Assembly: GCA_900312665.1 (NCBI GenBank)
Contig: ONZQ02000012.1
Location: forward strand, 787,062-851,061
From: Cephalotrichum gorgonifer
Taxonomy: Eukaryota; Ascomycota; Sordariomycetes; Microascales; Microascaceae
Direction of reading: 5' to 3'
DNA length: 64,000 nt
Under the pieces are notes generated by a model. The model was given only the letters and a program-made list of their open reading frames with translations, was not told where the DNA came from and ran no database searches. Every line of letters starts with the position of its first letter. Position 1 is the stretch's first letter. The position numbers and the translations under genes were made by a program. Shown piece by piece: positions 10,554 to 22,733 of this stretch.

Positions 10554-12629
10554 ATGTCAACGCAAGCAACCGACATCCAGTCGATCCTCGCCGCTCTCGG
10601 TATACCTCCCTCTGACACTACCCCATGTACAGACCCTCACTAGCTTCCAAGACGTGAAACGCTGACATTTACTTGCCTTCCAGCTTCTCAGCGAGCAGCA
10701 CCGCCCAGTGCACCTGCCCCCGGCCAGAGCCCCGCGCCCCCGCCGGGTTATGCGCCGCCCCAACATTCAGACCAACAACAACCCGGCACATCATACCCTC
10801 CCCAAGCACACTATGGTGCACCCTCAGGGTACGGCGTCCCGCCCCCCGCCACGACCGGAGCCGTGGACCTGAGCTCCATACAGCCTGTCAACTCCGGGAC
10901 CGTCAGCATTGCGGACGCGATCGCGAAGGCCAAGATGTATGCCGCCGAGGCCGGTGTAGCATCTTATAATCGCCCTGCTGTGTATGCCCCACCGTCGCAT
11001 GATAACCGCGGAGAGGGCCGTGACTATCGCCGTCGTAGCCGCTCCCGATCTCCCGCTGCACGTCGTGAGGTGTATCGTGACAACTTCAACCCCTACAGGG
11101 ACGAGCGACGGGAGGACCGCCGCGGTGACTATGGCCATCAGTGGGGGCGGCGGTGGTGGCCGCTCCTTCTCTCCCGAAGGCCGTGGTGGTCGCAATGGGG
11201 CAGCCGCCCATCGTAGCTCTGCCGGAAGAGATGCCCGAGGTGGATCTCCTCCCAACGCTAGAGGTGGTGATGACAACTCTGAGACCATACATATCGAAGC
11301 CAGCCTGGTGGGCCTCATCATTGGCCGGCAGGGCGAGAACCTGCGGCGCATAGAGGGTGAGACGGGCTGCCGCGTGCAGTTCCTGGGTAGCCCCGAAGGC
11401 AATCCGTCCATGAGGCAGTGCAAGATCTCTGGGCCCCGGGCCCGCCGCGCGGATGTGAAGGAGGCAATCGACCGTATCATCCGTGATACCGGCGTCTCGT
11501 CCCACCGCAACGTCCCCGAGCGTCCGCCTAAGGACCAGCGCGGCGGGGCGGCCGCTCTGAGAGAAGGCGAGGACCACGTGCAGATTATGGTGCCCGACCC
11601 CACCGTTGGGCTCATCATCGGCAGGGGCGGAGAGACCATCCGTGACCTGCAGGAGCGTTCTGGCTGCCACATTAACATCGTTGGTGAGACGAAGAGTATG
11701 AACGGCCTGAGGCCGGTGAATCTAATCGGTACTCCCGAGGCGGCGCAGAAGGCCAAGGACTTCATCATGGAGATTGTGGACAGCGACAGCCGGGGAGAGG
11801 GTGGCGCTGTCAGGAAGGGACTCCCCGGTAAGGGTGATGCCCCGCCCTACGACGATCGCCGGGGCGGTGGGACGCCCAATGCCATGTACGGGGGCGGGAT
11901 GCATGGAAGCGGTATGCACGGTGGTGGCATGCATGGCGGTGGCGGTGGCGGCCACGGTGGAGACGGCAAGGTTCACGACACGATCCGCGTACCGTCCGAA
12001 GCTGTAGGCATGATCATCGGGAAGCGGGGTGACACGATCAGGGAGATCCAGAACATCACCGGGTGCAAGATCAATGTGGCACAGTCCTCCGGTGACGGGG
12101 AGGTTGAGAGAGAGATTGCCCTCATTGGGACGCCGGATAGTATTAGCCAAGCCAAGCAGGCAATCGACGAGAAGATCGACGCAGTGGTAAGGAGAAACCC
12201 CCCTCGGCCCCCCTTTTTCCATTCAGTCTTGCCTGAGGGGATGTTTTCTACTTTTCATTTGGAATGAGCGCTAACTGTTTTTTTTTTAAAGAGGTCAAAG
12301 GGCTCGGGGCCCCCTCCGCGCGGAGGTGGAGGTGGAGGCCGCGGAGGTGGTGATTACGGGTACGGGCAGCCTGCCGCAGCCGCGCCCTCAGCGCCCTCAG
12401 CGCCTGCTCAGCCGACCCAAGAGCCGGGCGCCGCAGACCCATACGCTCAATGTAAGTTTGCCATGAATCCTATCAGGCCCGTAGTTGGGAGCAAAGGACT
12501 AACTCTTATGTTGTAGACGGGGGATACAATAATTATGTGGCATTATGGTACCAGCAATGGGTTGGTGCCGCCGCCGGCCAGCAAGCCTCCGGCGACGCGC
12601 CGCCCCAGCCGGCACCCGGCCCCCAATAA
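10554..12629 (+). CDS. triple KH-domain RNA-binding protein (with apparent +1 frame error)
   Basis: Exons 10554-10599, 10684-12186, 12292-12451 and 12517-12629. Donors are GTATAC, GTAAGG and GTAAGT. The product has three KH domains, each with the GxxG RNA-contact loop: GRQG (about residue 215 on), GRGG (about 313 on) and GKRG (about 445-515). They are separated by Arg/Gly- and Met/His/Gly-rich linkers. A Pro/Gln-rich N-terminus contains an RS-like stretch, and the tail is Gly/Pro/Gln-rich with YNNYVALWYQQW. The architecture matches the FUBP/poly(C)-binding type of single-strand RNA- or DNA-binding regulators. Exon lengths sum to 1822 nt, one more than a multiple of three. The reading frame changes at a G-run (11143-11147) between the RS-like segment and the GRSFSPEG segment. 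Removing one G gives a continuous 606-aa protein. I take this as a probable sequence error in an intact gene. Confidence 0.85.
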
Positions 12630-13476
12630 GCAGGATACCTTTCCACCTGCGGGATGTTGCCTCTGAACCGACTCTTCATCTGTCCTCGCGGCGAGGTCCT
12701 TGTTATCGGGTATTCTTGGGATCCTTTGCCCATAGTAGCACTTTCTTGGTGTTAGGCGCGAAATATCCTTTCGCGAAAGCTGTCTTTGGTCGACCGCAGG
12801 TTTTTGGCGGTGTATACATTTTTTCTTGACGGGCGATGTGGAGGTTGATGAGAAGGGAAGGAGGCTCATTACAGGTCTGGCCACTTGGGTCGGTCTTATC
12901 CTAGTGCCCTCCTCGTGGCGATTTAGCCCCTTCCCATGATGCTGTGTGGTGACGAGGCACGAGACAGGGGTTGGTTCCGAATTGGAGTGAGTCGGACAAC
13001 CTATCGACGTTTCTTACGAAGAGAACATATCTACTTATGAGCAAGAGAACTAAACGCTCGTCCCTTTGGTAAAACATGAGAGAAGAGGACGGGGACGGGA
13101 CGGGGACGGGAGGGAGGGAGGGAGTTTTCGGACGAGATGTCCAGGGGGTAGGAAAAAAGTAATACGATAAGGGCACATTTCTTCTTCTTATGCGCTTCGG
13201 TGTATACTTTGTATTTGTTTCTTGTTTGTTTCTTTCCGGTCTTACCAGGGCTAAGGGATGGGTGGCTTGGTTTGGGTTTTCAGGACAGAGGTCTTACTCG
13301 GTTTCTTTTCTTCAGCATTTCAATGTTTCAGGGGTTTTGACGTTTCAATGTGTTAGGTGATTCATTTCCGTATTTGCGTATTCGTGATGCCTCCTTTCGC
13401 CTTTCGCCTACCCCTTTCCCCGCCTCTTGATATCAATGGACTGTGACTCGTGGTTTGGGGTTCATGTGCTAGCCCG

Positions 13477-13512
<36 letters not shown>

Positions 13513-15830
13513 TATTGATGGGGACCGTAGGTATGGGGGGCTGGGATTATGTCTTAATACTACTCCTGTGGTCTCCTCTAAACCGCGATGTTAGCCTGGC
13601 ACGTCCTCGTCCTGGTCCTCAGCACCATCTTGCCCAGTAAACATCTCCCTTTAGAATTCCACGTTCATACAGTTAGGCATTAAAACGACTCCTTTGTATC
13701 CTGTGGGAAGAGTGTCTACTCTAGCTGGCATGTTGTCTTCTCGATTGCCCATGTCTTCTACTATAAGCATGGGGGGCGGTGGGCTTGCTTACTGCAATAT
13801 GTGACAATAAATTGGTCCGGCCAGTAATAAAATCGGGAAGGAGGGGCAGGTCAGTGGTTGGGAGGAACGGTGTGAGCCATCCCCTCTCTGCTCTTGCCGT
13901 GTAAGTCGGGTAAGGAAGCGCGGTGCCGAAACAATGAACCGTGAAGCGTGCCAAGTATCCCGTCCTTGCTGTCTTAAAAAGAGCAGGAAAGGAACCAGGT
14001 TATGGAAGGCATACTGTCTCATGTCTCCGCTCAAGATTTCCCTAGGTTATACGAAAGTCTCGTTGTTGTTTATGTCTTCTCTTCTCTTCTCTCCTCGTGG
14101 CCCCCAATAATGCCGTGGTAGAACAAACGAGACGGCACGTCCATCATACTACCTTTCCCGACACCATTTTCCGCTCAGTTCTATCTTCATCTTATTCTTA
14201 AACTTTGGTCCTTGCCTTGCAGCACCTCAAGCGGTGCGAAATCCATGGAAGGTTCCCCAGCCAGATCCCACACGACTCAGCCAGCACATAAGAGTCACAC
14301 AATCTACCCCTGTCGGCGAGGGGGATGACATGTCGGGGTTTCTTAGAACCTTGAATATGGATCATGGCGTTGGCAGGTAAAATCGCGACCTGGGAAGCCA
14401 AGCCGCTCGGAGAAGACTAACATGAGAGGCTGGTAGACAGACAAGCGAACAATCGAATAACCGGACATGACACGGCACACCCAGCATACTTCTCTTGCTA
14501 GAGCCCACGGGTAGTAGGCTAGATGGGGGTTCTATCCATTAGGTGCTTTGGACGCACAAGTAGCCTGTCAATTGAATGCTATGAAATTTATGAATTATGT
14601 AGCGCTTGTCGGCATCCACTTTCTTCGGTACAATGGCAAAAGTAACAGTATATTTATTGTATTTACCTGTAGGCAAATATCCTGTTTAATATGTCACTTG
14701 ACTGTATCATGTAATCCAATCATGCTGGCTGACCCCAGCACACCAGCGACTGGGCTTAATCGAGCTCAAAGCAAACTAACTGCTTAATACTCTTTATCTA
14801 TCCCGTGTCAATGATCCCATCATTGGCTGTTGTACTTTCTTCCCCCCATGCCCATGAAAACAGCGCAACTCATAAAAAATCTTTTGTCCTCTCCAACCAT
14901 CTCCATCCGTTGACCGAGCATTCTTTCCTAGGTCGTGTAACGCCTCTGTACGTATCTGGGCAGGGGGTAATAGGTATTAGCTAGGCCTGGTTCGATTTCC
15001 GACTACCTCGGGTGTTACCGCTGTCGTGTTTTGCGCTTGTACCTGTACGAGCGCAAATACGGGTACCGATTCTGTGGACGTGGTTCCAGGAACGATCCGA
15101 TTCTTCCCTAGACCCGGTAGGTACATGTACCAGTCTGCATATTTTGGAGAGGAAGGAACGAAGAGTGAAGCGAAAAGACTGGGAAGTGGCTCCCGATGTT
15201 GATCCTGCCTATGGTTTGTGCTTGTGTTGGCCATTGGCCACCTTCATTCACACTAGGAAGTAAAGAATGGAAGAGTAAAAGCTTCAGGGTCCCATGATCT
15301 TCTTGTCCGCGCTTGTACTCGTTTTGACAATTGACCTGACCTGACCACCCCACCCCCACACTCCCATTCCCACTTTACACTCTAAACATTATCAAACTCA
15401 TATACCTTTACACTTTCTTCACACTTCAATGTTCGCATCTTGCACCTCATCTGCCTACCTATTCGAACTCGTATGATCATACCGGGAATTCCTATTCTCA
15501 ACAAACCTACCCAGAGCATTTTATCTCGGCCAAACTTCCAACTTCCTACCCTGACTCACTTTGCTCTTCGAAATTGCTTCCAGTCAAAGTGCCCACCCAT
15601 CATCCAATTGCCCCACTACCCCACTACACCTTGCCCATCATATATACCTTTAACCTCGACCAACCCACCTCTACCAGATCTCGAACTCCAACTCTCCACA
15701 CCACAACTACTCCGTATTCCTTAAACCTCTCCCCATCTCGAGCTCGCTTCGCAACCTAACTCCAAGCCTCCTCCTCCTATCTCCAGATCCCCTCCCTCTC
15801 GCTAGCACTGTTACCAAGGCTTGCCCAAAT
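12630..15830. other. spacer: 3' region of KH gene, (TG) microsatellite, CT-rich leader
   Basis: No gene is supported. A (TG)n microsatellite lies at 13478-13511. Sequence from about 15340 to 15830 is strikingly C/A/T-rich and G-poor on this strand (runs of cccac, ctcc), as in strong fungal promoters and 5' leaders, and leads straight into the phosphofructokinase-2 start. TACTCCGTA occurs at 15708-15716. Short open frames here lack any recognisable protein signature. Confidence 0.5.
13478..13511 (+). repeat. (TG)17 microsatellite
   Basis: Uninterrupted TG dinucleotides over 34 bp in the spacer downstream of the KH-domain gene. It should be length-variable among strains. Confidence 0.95.
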
Positions 15831-17561
15831 ATGGTTCGACAGAATGGAGTGGGTGTCCAGGCGGAGGATACCAAAATATGCGTCGTTATGGTCGGGCTGC
15901 CGGCCCGCGGGAAGAGCTTCATAGCTCAGAAAGGTTAGTCAAGTCTGTTTTCCTTCTAGCCCCATCCCTATTTCCCCTCGTCACCAGCCATTCGGAGGGC
16001 CGGGTCCAGCTTCGGGCGAGATGCCTGCGCCGCTCTGGAACACCCCGCCTTCATGCATGCTACACCCTCTCCGGATCTCCCCCCATCCCCCGGAGTCGTA
16101 CGATCTGCTAACAGCGGCTCCACCCCTGCCCCTTAGCTCAACGATACCTTCAGTGGCTCTCTATTCCAGCCAAGACCTTCAACGTCGGCAACTACCGCCG
16201 CAATGACGCGCCCCAGCCCACGGCCGACTTCTTCTCCACCACCAACACCGAGGGCGAGAAGATGCGCCGCGCGGCCGCCGAAGCCGCTGTGGCCGACATG
16301 CTCGCCTGGTTCCGCTCGGGCGGCGTTATCGGTATCCTCGACGCCACGAACTCGACCAAGGAGCGCCGCCGCTGGGTCCTCGAGACGTGCAAAGCGGAGG
16401 GCGTCGAGGTCATATTCGTCGAGAGCAAGTGCGACGACGAAAACCTGATCATGGCCAACATCCGGGACGTTAAGACGACGAGCCCGGACTACAAGGGCCA
16501 AGACCCCGAGGAGGCGGCGCAGGACTTTCGGAAAAGGATCAAGATGTACGAGTCGGTGTACAAGTCCGTCGACGAGGACGGAGACGAGGAGGACCTCACG
16601 TACCTGAAGATGATGAACGTGGGGAAGCAAGTTGTTATCAACCGGATATCGGATTACCTGCAGAGTCGGGTGGTTTACTACCTGATGGCCTTGCACATCC
16701 GGCCGCGGTCCGTGTGGCTGTCGAGGGTGGGTTCCCTTTCTAAAACCTTTCTGATTCTTCCTTTGGCCGTAGACACGACGAGACATGTTGCCGAACCCTG
16801 TAACTGACATTTTACAGCACGGAGAGTCCGAGTTCAACCTAGACGGCAAGATCGGAGGGGATGCATACCTCTCGGGGCGCGGCGAGCTATACGCCCGGAA
16901 GCTACCAGAGCTTATACGGCAGTCAACAGGAGTATGTCCAAGTCCTCCCGCTCGTTTCCTGTGCCTCCATCTATCTCCCCCCTAGCCCCCATCATCCATC
17001 TTCCTACCCGCCATCCCTCTCCCCCGCTAACCCCATTTCCAGGACGACCGCCCCCTCACTGTCTGGACCTCCACCCTCAAGCGCACAATTGCTACGGCTA
17101 GGTTCCTTCCCCCGAACTATAATCAGCTGCAATGGAAAGCTCTTGACGAGCTGGACGCGGGCGTCTGCGACGGCCTGACGTACCAGGAGATCAAGAATAA
17201 GTACCCCGAGGACTTCGAGGCGCGTGACGCCGACAAGTACAACTACCGATACCAGGGGGGGGAGTCGTACCGCGACGTTGTGATCCGGCTCGAGCCCATT
17301 ATGATGGAGCTCGAGAGGTCGGAGGACATACTCATCATCACGCACCAGGCGGTTCTGCGGTGCATTTACGCCTACTACATGATGAAAGATTCAGAGGATA
17401 GTCCGTGGATGAACGTCCCACTGCATACTCTGATCAAACTCACACCTAGGGCGTACGGGACGCAGGAGGAACGGTTCCCGGCCAATATCCCTGCTGTCAG
17501 CACGTGGCGGGGTAAGGGGAGCACGGCGAAGCATGAGGATCCGTCGGGGAGTGTGATGTAG
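15831..17561 (+). CDS. FBP26: 6-phosphofructo-2-kinase / fructose-2,6-bisphosphatase
   Basis: Exons 15831-15933, 16137-16726, 16818-16931 and 17043-17561 (441 aa, frame closed across all three introns). It makes and/or degrades fructose 2,6-bisphosphate, the cytosolic activator of phosphofructokinase-1 and inhibitor of fructose-1,6-bisphosphatase. The kinase half starts with the P-loop GLPARGKS (residues 22-29), then NVGNYRR and DATNSTKERR. The phosphatase half has the phospho-histidine motif RHGESEFN: R231 is the last codon of exon 2 and H232 the first of exon 3. It also has STLKRT and a second catalytic His in ITHQAVLR (about 370). Both active sites look intact, unlike yeast PFK26, where the phosphatase His is replaced. 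It may therefore be bifunctional; which activity dominates cannot be told from sequence. The length fits the compact FBP26-like fungal form without long regulatory tails. Confidence 0.93.
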
Positions 17562-18358
17562 CTGGAGCGGGCGACGGGAAGCAAGGGACGTGGGGAGGAG
17601 CGTGCAGTTTGTGAACTAGCAGGATGAAAAGGGTTTAACTGGACCAGCAAGGTAGGTGTGTTTGGGAAGGGAAAACATGGGGCGCCAAACATTGATACCA
17701 AGGGATGTTTTTTTTTACTACCTCCGTAGCGCCAGCTACGGTAGAGAGTAAGCGGGATAGCCAGGATTAATTTGTGTCGTGTCTTTGAGGGTTAGATACA
17801 TGTGACTTTATGGGGAAAGAATGGTATCGTGACGTGTGTGTAGCAATAAGAACGGTATGTAAGGCTAGTGATGAGGGGGAGTATACTATTTATGACTAGC
17901 TTGATCTAACGCCCTCTTAGGGAACTGGGGAACTGGGGGGGGGGAAGGGTGATGAGAACTTTGGGGAGGGTGATTGGGTATTTCTTTTTGGAGGGTGAGA
18001 TGGGTGGTGGGCTAGCTGGACAGAAAGGGAGAGCACGAGTGTGAGAACTGGGACCGTCAATAGAACAGACTAACGGATGTATCTTGATAGAATTTGCTTT
18101 GCGCGTGTCTCACCTGAAGAGACTGGCTACCTGCCTACCACTGAAGGGTCATTATCGCGACTCAGCGGGATGCCTTCTACGTCGGAGGTCATTTTTCTTT
18201 TTTGGTCTAACGAGTTTCCCTTTGAAGTTATTCTGCTATTAAATCATGAAACCCTGAACACCGAAGCCCTCTTATGAGATATCCACTCTTGCATCCTTCA
18301 TCACCGACGCTTCTCACATCAAACTCCCCCCAATTTTCTTCTACAGCCCACCGAACGA
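17562..18358. other. convergent 3' spacer
   Basis: An 800-bp gap between the ends of the phosphofructokinase-2 gene (+) and HAS1 (-). It holds a G10-type run near 17937 and an otherwise featureless AT/G-rich sequence; no gene is seen. Confidence 0.5.
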
Positions 18359-20234
18359 TCACCGCCTCGCCTGGAACGCCCCCTTCCTCCCCGGCTGGCT
18401 CCCGTACGCCCTCCTCCCGGCCGTCTTCGTGTCCCTCCCGCTGGCGCCGACGACGACGTCCACCCTCGGCGGGACGGCGAAGCCGAAGCCCTTGGCGACC
18501 TTTGCGAGGTCGAGCTTGTTCACGTCGAAGACGGTGCGCAGCGAGTGGCTCGCGTAGGCGTGCAGGTAGCTCCTGTAGCCCTCCTTGGCGCTCTTGTTCA
18601 GATAGTAGTTCTGGGTGATGAGGCGCTCGAGCTGGGACTGGACGTTGATGACCTTCTTCGTGGGGAACTCGAACTCCACGATGGGCACGCGCGCGGACTT
18701 GAGGTGCGTGAGGAAGCCGACCTCGGTGGGCTGGAGGAAGAGGAGGGAGCGGCCGGTGGCGTTGGCGCGGGCCGTGCGGCCGACGCGGTGGATGTAGTCG
18801 CGGGGGTCATCTGGCGGATCGAACTGGACGATCCAGTCGACGGAGGGGATCTAAGTCGGTTGGTTAGTCGAGGTTCCGGGGTAGTTTGTGAAGGTAGATA
18901 GGAGAACGGGAGAGGTTAGGAGGGAAGGAAAAACATACATCTAGACCCCTCGCAGCTACGTCCGTGCAGATTAGCGTCCCCTGCTTCGCGTTGCAGAACT
19001 CGAAGAACGTGTTCGTCCGCTTCTGCTGCTTCTGCTTCCCGTGCAGCGCCAGGACAGGTATGTCGATGAAGTTGAGCAGCTCGGAGTGATACGTCACGCA
19101 GGCGCAGCTACTGAAGAAGACGATGACCTTCTTCTTCTGGTTGAGCTTGAGGAAGGAGAACAGCAGCAGGAAGCGCTTGTCCGCCTCGCACACGATGTAC
19201 CCCTGCTCCAGGCCGGCGACGGTGCTGAACTTCTGCTGGTCGTCGACGTTGATGTACAGTGGGCCGGGGCGGAGCGAGATCCTCGCGAGGTCCTCGACCT
19301 TTGTCGTCTGCGTCGCCGAGAAGAGCATGGTCTGGCGGTCCTCCTTGGGCAGGATCTTGACGATCTGCCTCATCTCGTCCTCGAAACCGATCTCCAGTAT
19401 GCGGTCGGCCTCGTCGATGACCAGGCTCTTGAGGTTCTTGAAGACGAACTTTGTGTTCTGCAGGTGGTCGAGCAGGCGGCCAGGGGTCGCGACAATCAGG
19501 TTCACGCCCTTGGCCAGCTTCTCCGCCTCGGCGCGCCTGTTGGCGCCGCCGATGACGATGCCGTACGTCTGCGAGTGGTGCGCCATCAGCTCGCGGGCCA
19601 CGCCGAAGATCTGCAGCGCCAGCTCGCGCGTGGGCGACACGATGATCACGCCGGTGCCGTTCCGCGGCTTGAACTTGAGCGAGTGCAGCATCTCCACGGC
19701 GGGCACGAGGAACGCCATCGTCTTTCCGGACCCGGTCTTCGCGGCGCCGAGGACGTCCCGACCCGTGAGGAGCGGGGGGATGGTCCGCTGCTGGATGCCG
19801 CGCATCTCGGTGAAGCCCATCTCCTTTATCGCGCGGAGGGTCTTTTCGGATAGGTTGAGTTCCTCGAAGGTCTTGGGCTCGGAACCCGCAGGCGGGAGCG
19901 TGAGGTTTGTGCTGGAGGGTAGGTCGGCCGCGGGGAGGTCGGTCGACGAGGCGTCTTGCGTCTTGTCTTCCTCTGCGTCGTCGTCCTCTTCTTCCTCCTT
20001 CTCTTCCTCTTCATTTTCCTCTTCCTCCTCCTCCTCCTCCTCCTCCTCCTCCTCCTCACTTGATCCTTCCGATTCGCTCTCGGAATCTACCGGGGGGGGT
20101 ACCGCCTTGGGTGCGGCCTTCGCCTTCTTCACCTTCGGCAGCGCAGAGCTTTCCGCCTTGGACGCCCTCTTGCCAGCGGACTTGACCGAGGTCTCCGCAT
20201 CGGCGAACTTCCTCTTCTTTCCGGTGACACCCAT
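18359..20234 (-). CDS. HAS1: DEAD-box ATP-dependent RNA helicase HAS1
   Basis: Exons 20234-18939 and 18850-18359 (intron 18938-18851, donor GTATGT, acceptor CTTAG), 595 aa. HAS1 is a nucleolar helicase needed for 40S and 60S ribosome biogenesis. After a Lys-rich and then very acidic N-terminus (a Glu run encoded by GAG/GAA repeats around 19990-20056) comes the Q motif FEELNLSEKTLRAIKEMGF. Motif I is AAKTGSGKT (about 162-170), followed by PTRELA, DEAD (about 272-276) and SAT. Motif V is TDVAARGLD, split from the rest by the intron. Motif VI is HRVGRTAR. The C-terminal part (YYLNKSAKEGYRSYLHAY, then AKGFGFAVPP) is the signature that separates HAS1/DDX18 from other DEAD-box enzymes. The Met at 20234 is the first ATG in frame. 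Confidence 0.96.
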
Positions 20235-20963
20235 TTTCGCGGTAGGTAACAAAGCCGAGGTGTGTTTGTAGTGCTGTTGTTGTGCAAATTACCGGCGGTG
20301 TTCGTGGCGGGCAGAGAGAGAGAGGTAGGTACGGCCTTTCCGACCAAAAGAATCTGACCAAAAGAATCGTCGGATGGGGGAAAAATTATTTGGCTGGAGT
20401 TTGGAAAAATCTCTTATCGGCGCTTATCGAAAAATTTAAGGTGACCCCGCCAACTGGCTGCGACTGCGAAGGGGCCGTGCGTGGGGTCGTCTAGCGCTTT
20501 AAGCTACTACCACCCTCCCACCTTAATCCACCTTCGCGCCTCGACTACAAACATGGTCCGCGGAGTGCTTCTCTTTCGGAGGACCATTGGATATTGGGTC
20601 TCTTGCAGAGGAGAGGTGGCAAGAAACCCATGAGAGGCGACGGGCAGTTGGAAGACGCAAGGGTTCTTCTCTCTCTCATGACATTCGTCTCCTGAGGCCC
20701 AGCATTCACTTGGCCAGTTGTCCAACATCAGAGACAAAACCCCCCAAACTTTAAGCATTAATATCCAGACTACCATTATATACACATAACCTGGGGTATG
20801 AACACCTCGACGGATAATACATGTCGTCGGATACCGTGCGCCCAGAACACCAATCGCCCAGCTATGCCTGTAGATAGGAAATACACCCAGTCGAGACCTC
20901 ATAAGCCACTCTAATGTAGAGACCCAAAAAACGCCACATGCCCAAACGTATACAACAAGGCGA
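20235..20963. other. spacer: HAS1 promoter and SSN8 3' region
   Basis: About 730 bp between the HAS1 start and the cyclin C stop, both on the minus strand. No gene was recognised. The 131-codon frame at 20507-20902 has no homology that I recognise. Confidence 0.5.
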
Positions 20964-22011
20964 TCACTTATCCAGCCCCCTCGCCTTCACGAACCGGCTA
21001 ATCTGCTCCCGCGTAAGCTTATCATTGTACTGCTCCTGCACGGCGGAAAACGATAGTATCTCCTGTGTGCAGTCCGCCAAGGCCGCGACGTCCACATCAC
21101 TGTCCGCCAGCCAAACCACGAACTTCTGCACCCTCCCCACCTTGGGGTCCATAGGCTTGTCCCCCCGATTCTGCGTCCCAGCTAGCGCTGCTGCCGCCGC
21201 CGCCGACGCAGCAGCAGCGTTCGGAATCGCCGGGCTAGAACTGCTGCTGCCGCCGGCCATCCCACCCCCCGGAACAGACCCGGGAAGCATATTCGGCTTC
21301 ATCACGAGCGTTAACAGTATAGCAGCCAGCGCGACGATGTGCGGCGGGAACATCAGCGGAAGGTCCGTCATGTAGCTGTCGTTGATGATACTCCACGCGA
21401 ACGCGAAGTCCTCGCCCGAAAGACGGATGTCCGACTGCAGCGAGGTGAGCGTGCGGTAGGGTTGGTGGATGATGAGGTGCGAGCCCATCTCGGAGATGAG
21501 GTGGAACTCGCACTCGCCGAGGCGTGAGGTGTCGAGCGAGACAGAGTCCTGCCAAAGGGAGCGCGCCTCGCTGACGATGAGGCGGATATGCTGCGGGCAC
21601 TCCTCGATCTTGCAGGCGAGGTAGACGGCCGTCGCGATGACGAGATAGGGGTTCGTGCGCCGGATTTCAATGTGTATGTAGAATCGCTTTATGTAGACCT
21701 GTGCTGTGGCGATGGCCTGCTGGCGGATCTTGAGGCGCTTGCCGAGGCGGGCGATTTCTGGGGGGCCGGGGTTAGTTCGCGGGGCGTGAAGGGGGAGGTG
21801 AGGTAGCTGGGGGTGGTGGAGGGAGTGACGAAGTACGGGGGTCAGGCTCACGTTGGTTGAAGTAGATATACAGGTGCCGCCACTCGGGTAGGGTGAACAT
21901 CTGTACCGTCTCGGCATTCTCGCTCTCAAGCTTCTGTCGCATAGACGCCAGTTCCTCCTTCGTGAAGAGCCAGTGCTTGTACTGCGAGGACTCCCAGTAA
22001 TTCGCCGACAT
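20964..22011 (-). CDS. SSN8: Cyclin C, Mediator CDK8-module subunit
   Basis: Exons 22011-21852 and 21757-20964 (intron 21851-21758, donor GTGAGC, acceptor CCCAG), 317 aa. The N-terminus MSANYWESSQYKHWLFTKE is typical of fungal cyclin C (SSN8/SRB11/UME3). A cyclin box follows, with IARLGKRLKIRQQAIATAQ and VIATAVYLACKIEECP (about residues 50-150) and a second cyclin fold with LISEMGSHLIIHQPYRTL. Cyclin C partners CDK8/SSN3 in the nucleus to control RNA polymerase II through Mediator. A poly-Ala/Ser/Gly insertion lies in the C-terminal third (about 21181-21290). The gene is divergent from SAL1 across 722 bp. Confidence 0.95.
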
Positions 22012-22733
22012 CTTGGAGGGGTTCCCGAGGGAGCCGGGGCCCCGCGAATGGGGGATGGGGTGGGTGAGAAGTTTCGCTTTCGGCGAGCCTCCTACTTTTC
22101 AAGATGACCGTCAAGAGATGGATGGTGTGGAGGTTCGGAGGAGGACCGGACCGGACGATGGCCGGCCCAAGAAGATCGCCGCCTGGCATGGAACAGTTGG
22201 GGATGAGATGGCGAATCTGATAGCTGCCAGCAGCTGGCAGGTCAATTCCCGCTACTGCCGAGAGATGATGCGTATGTGCATCAAGCTGGCCCTGATTGGC
22301 CGGAAGCGGGTCACTTCCACGGGCGCTGATTCGCCAAGGCTTGCTCTGCTCGGTTTTGGCATCCACAGCCGAGCAAGGTTCGTGCGGCCAAAAACCGACC
22401 TTCGACGACATTACTTCCATCACCACGATGGCCAACAACCCACGACTGCGCCCTCGACCCAGCCTCGAGACCATTGAAACATTCGCTCCGATGAATTATA
22501 TTTTATAGGAAAGGCTTTAGATACTTCTTTCTCCTCCTCCCTTAGTGCCTTGCACTCCCCCGTTCCCATCCGCGTCTCCCGCACCTGTCTTAGGCGCAAT
22601 GCCCCAGCCGTAGCCGACCAAAACTCTCCCGGGCCATGACGAGGTTCTCCCGACATCCTATCGACCCCCCCGCGCCTACTATAGCTCCGCCAACCCTATA
22701 CCTGGCGTGACAGGACATAGACCTACCGACACA
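22012..22733. promoter_or_regulatory. divergent promoter region SSN8 / SAL1
   Basis: This 722-bp interval separates two start codons pointing away from each other, so it must hold both promoters. An ATTGG (CCAAT-box complement) occurs near 22294. Open frames inside it (for example 22013-22477) have no recognised motifs. No TATA element stood out. Confidence 0.45.

Noticed and set aside
14980..15010. GGTTCGATTTCC resembling a tRNA B-box
   Set aside because: Spacing is off by one base from the consensus, and no A-box or cloverleaf can be drawn around it.
22013..22477. 154-codon frame in the SSN8/SAL1 promoter interval
   Set aside because: Begins immediately at the opposite start codon and has no recognisable features; most likely promoter DNA.
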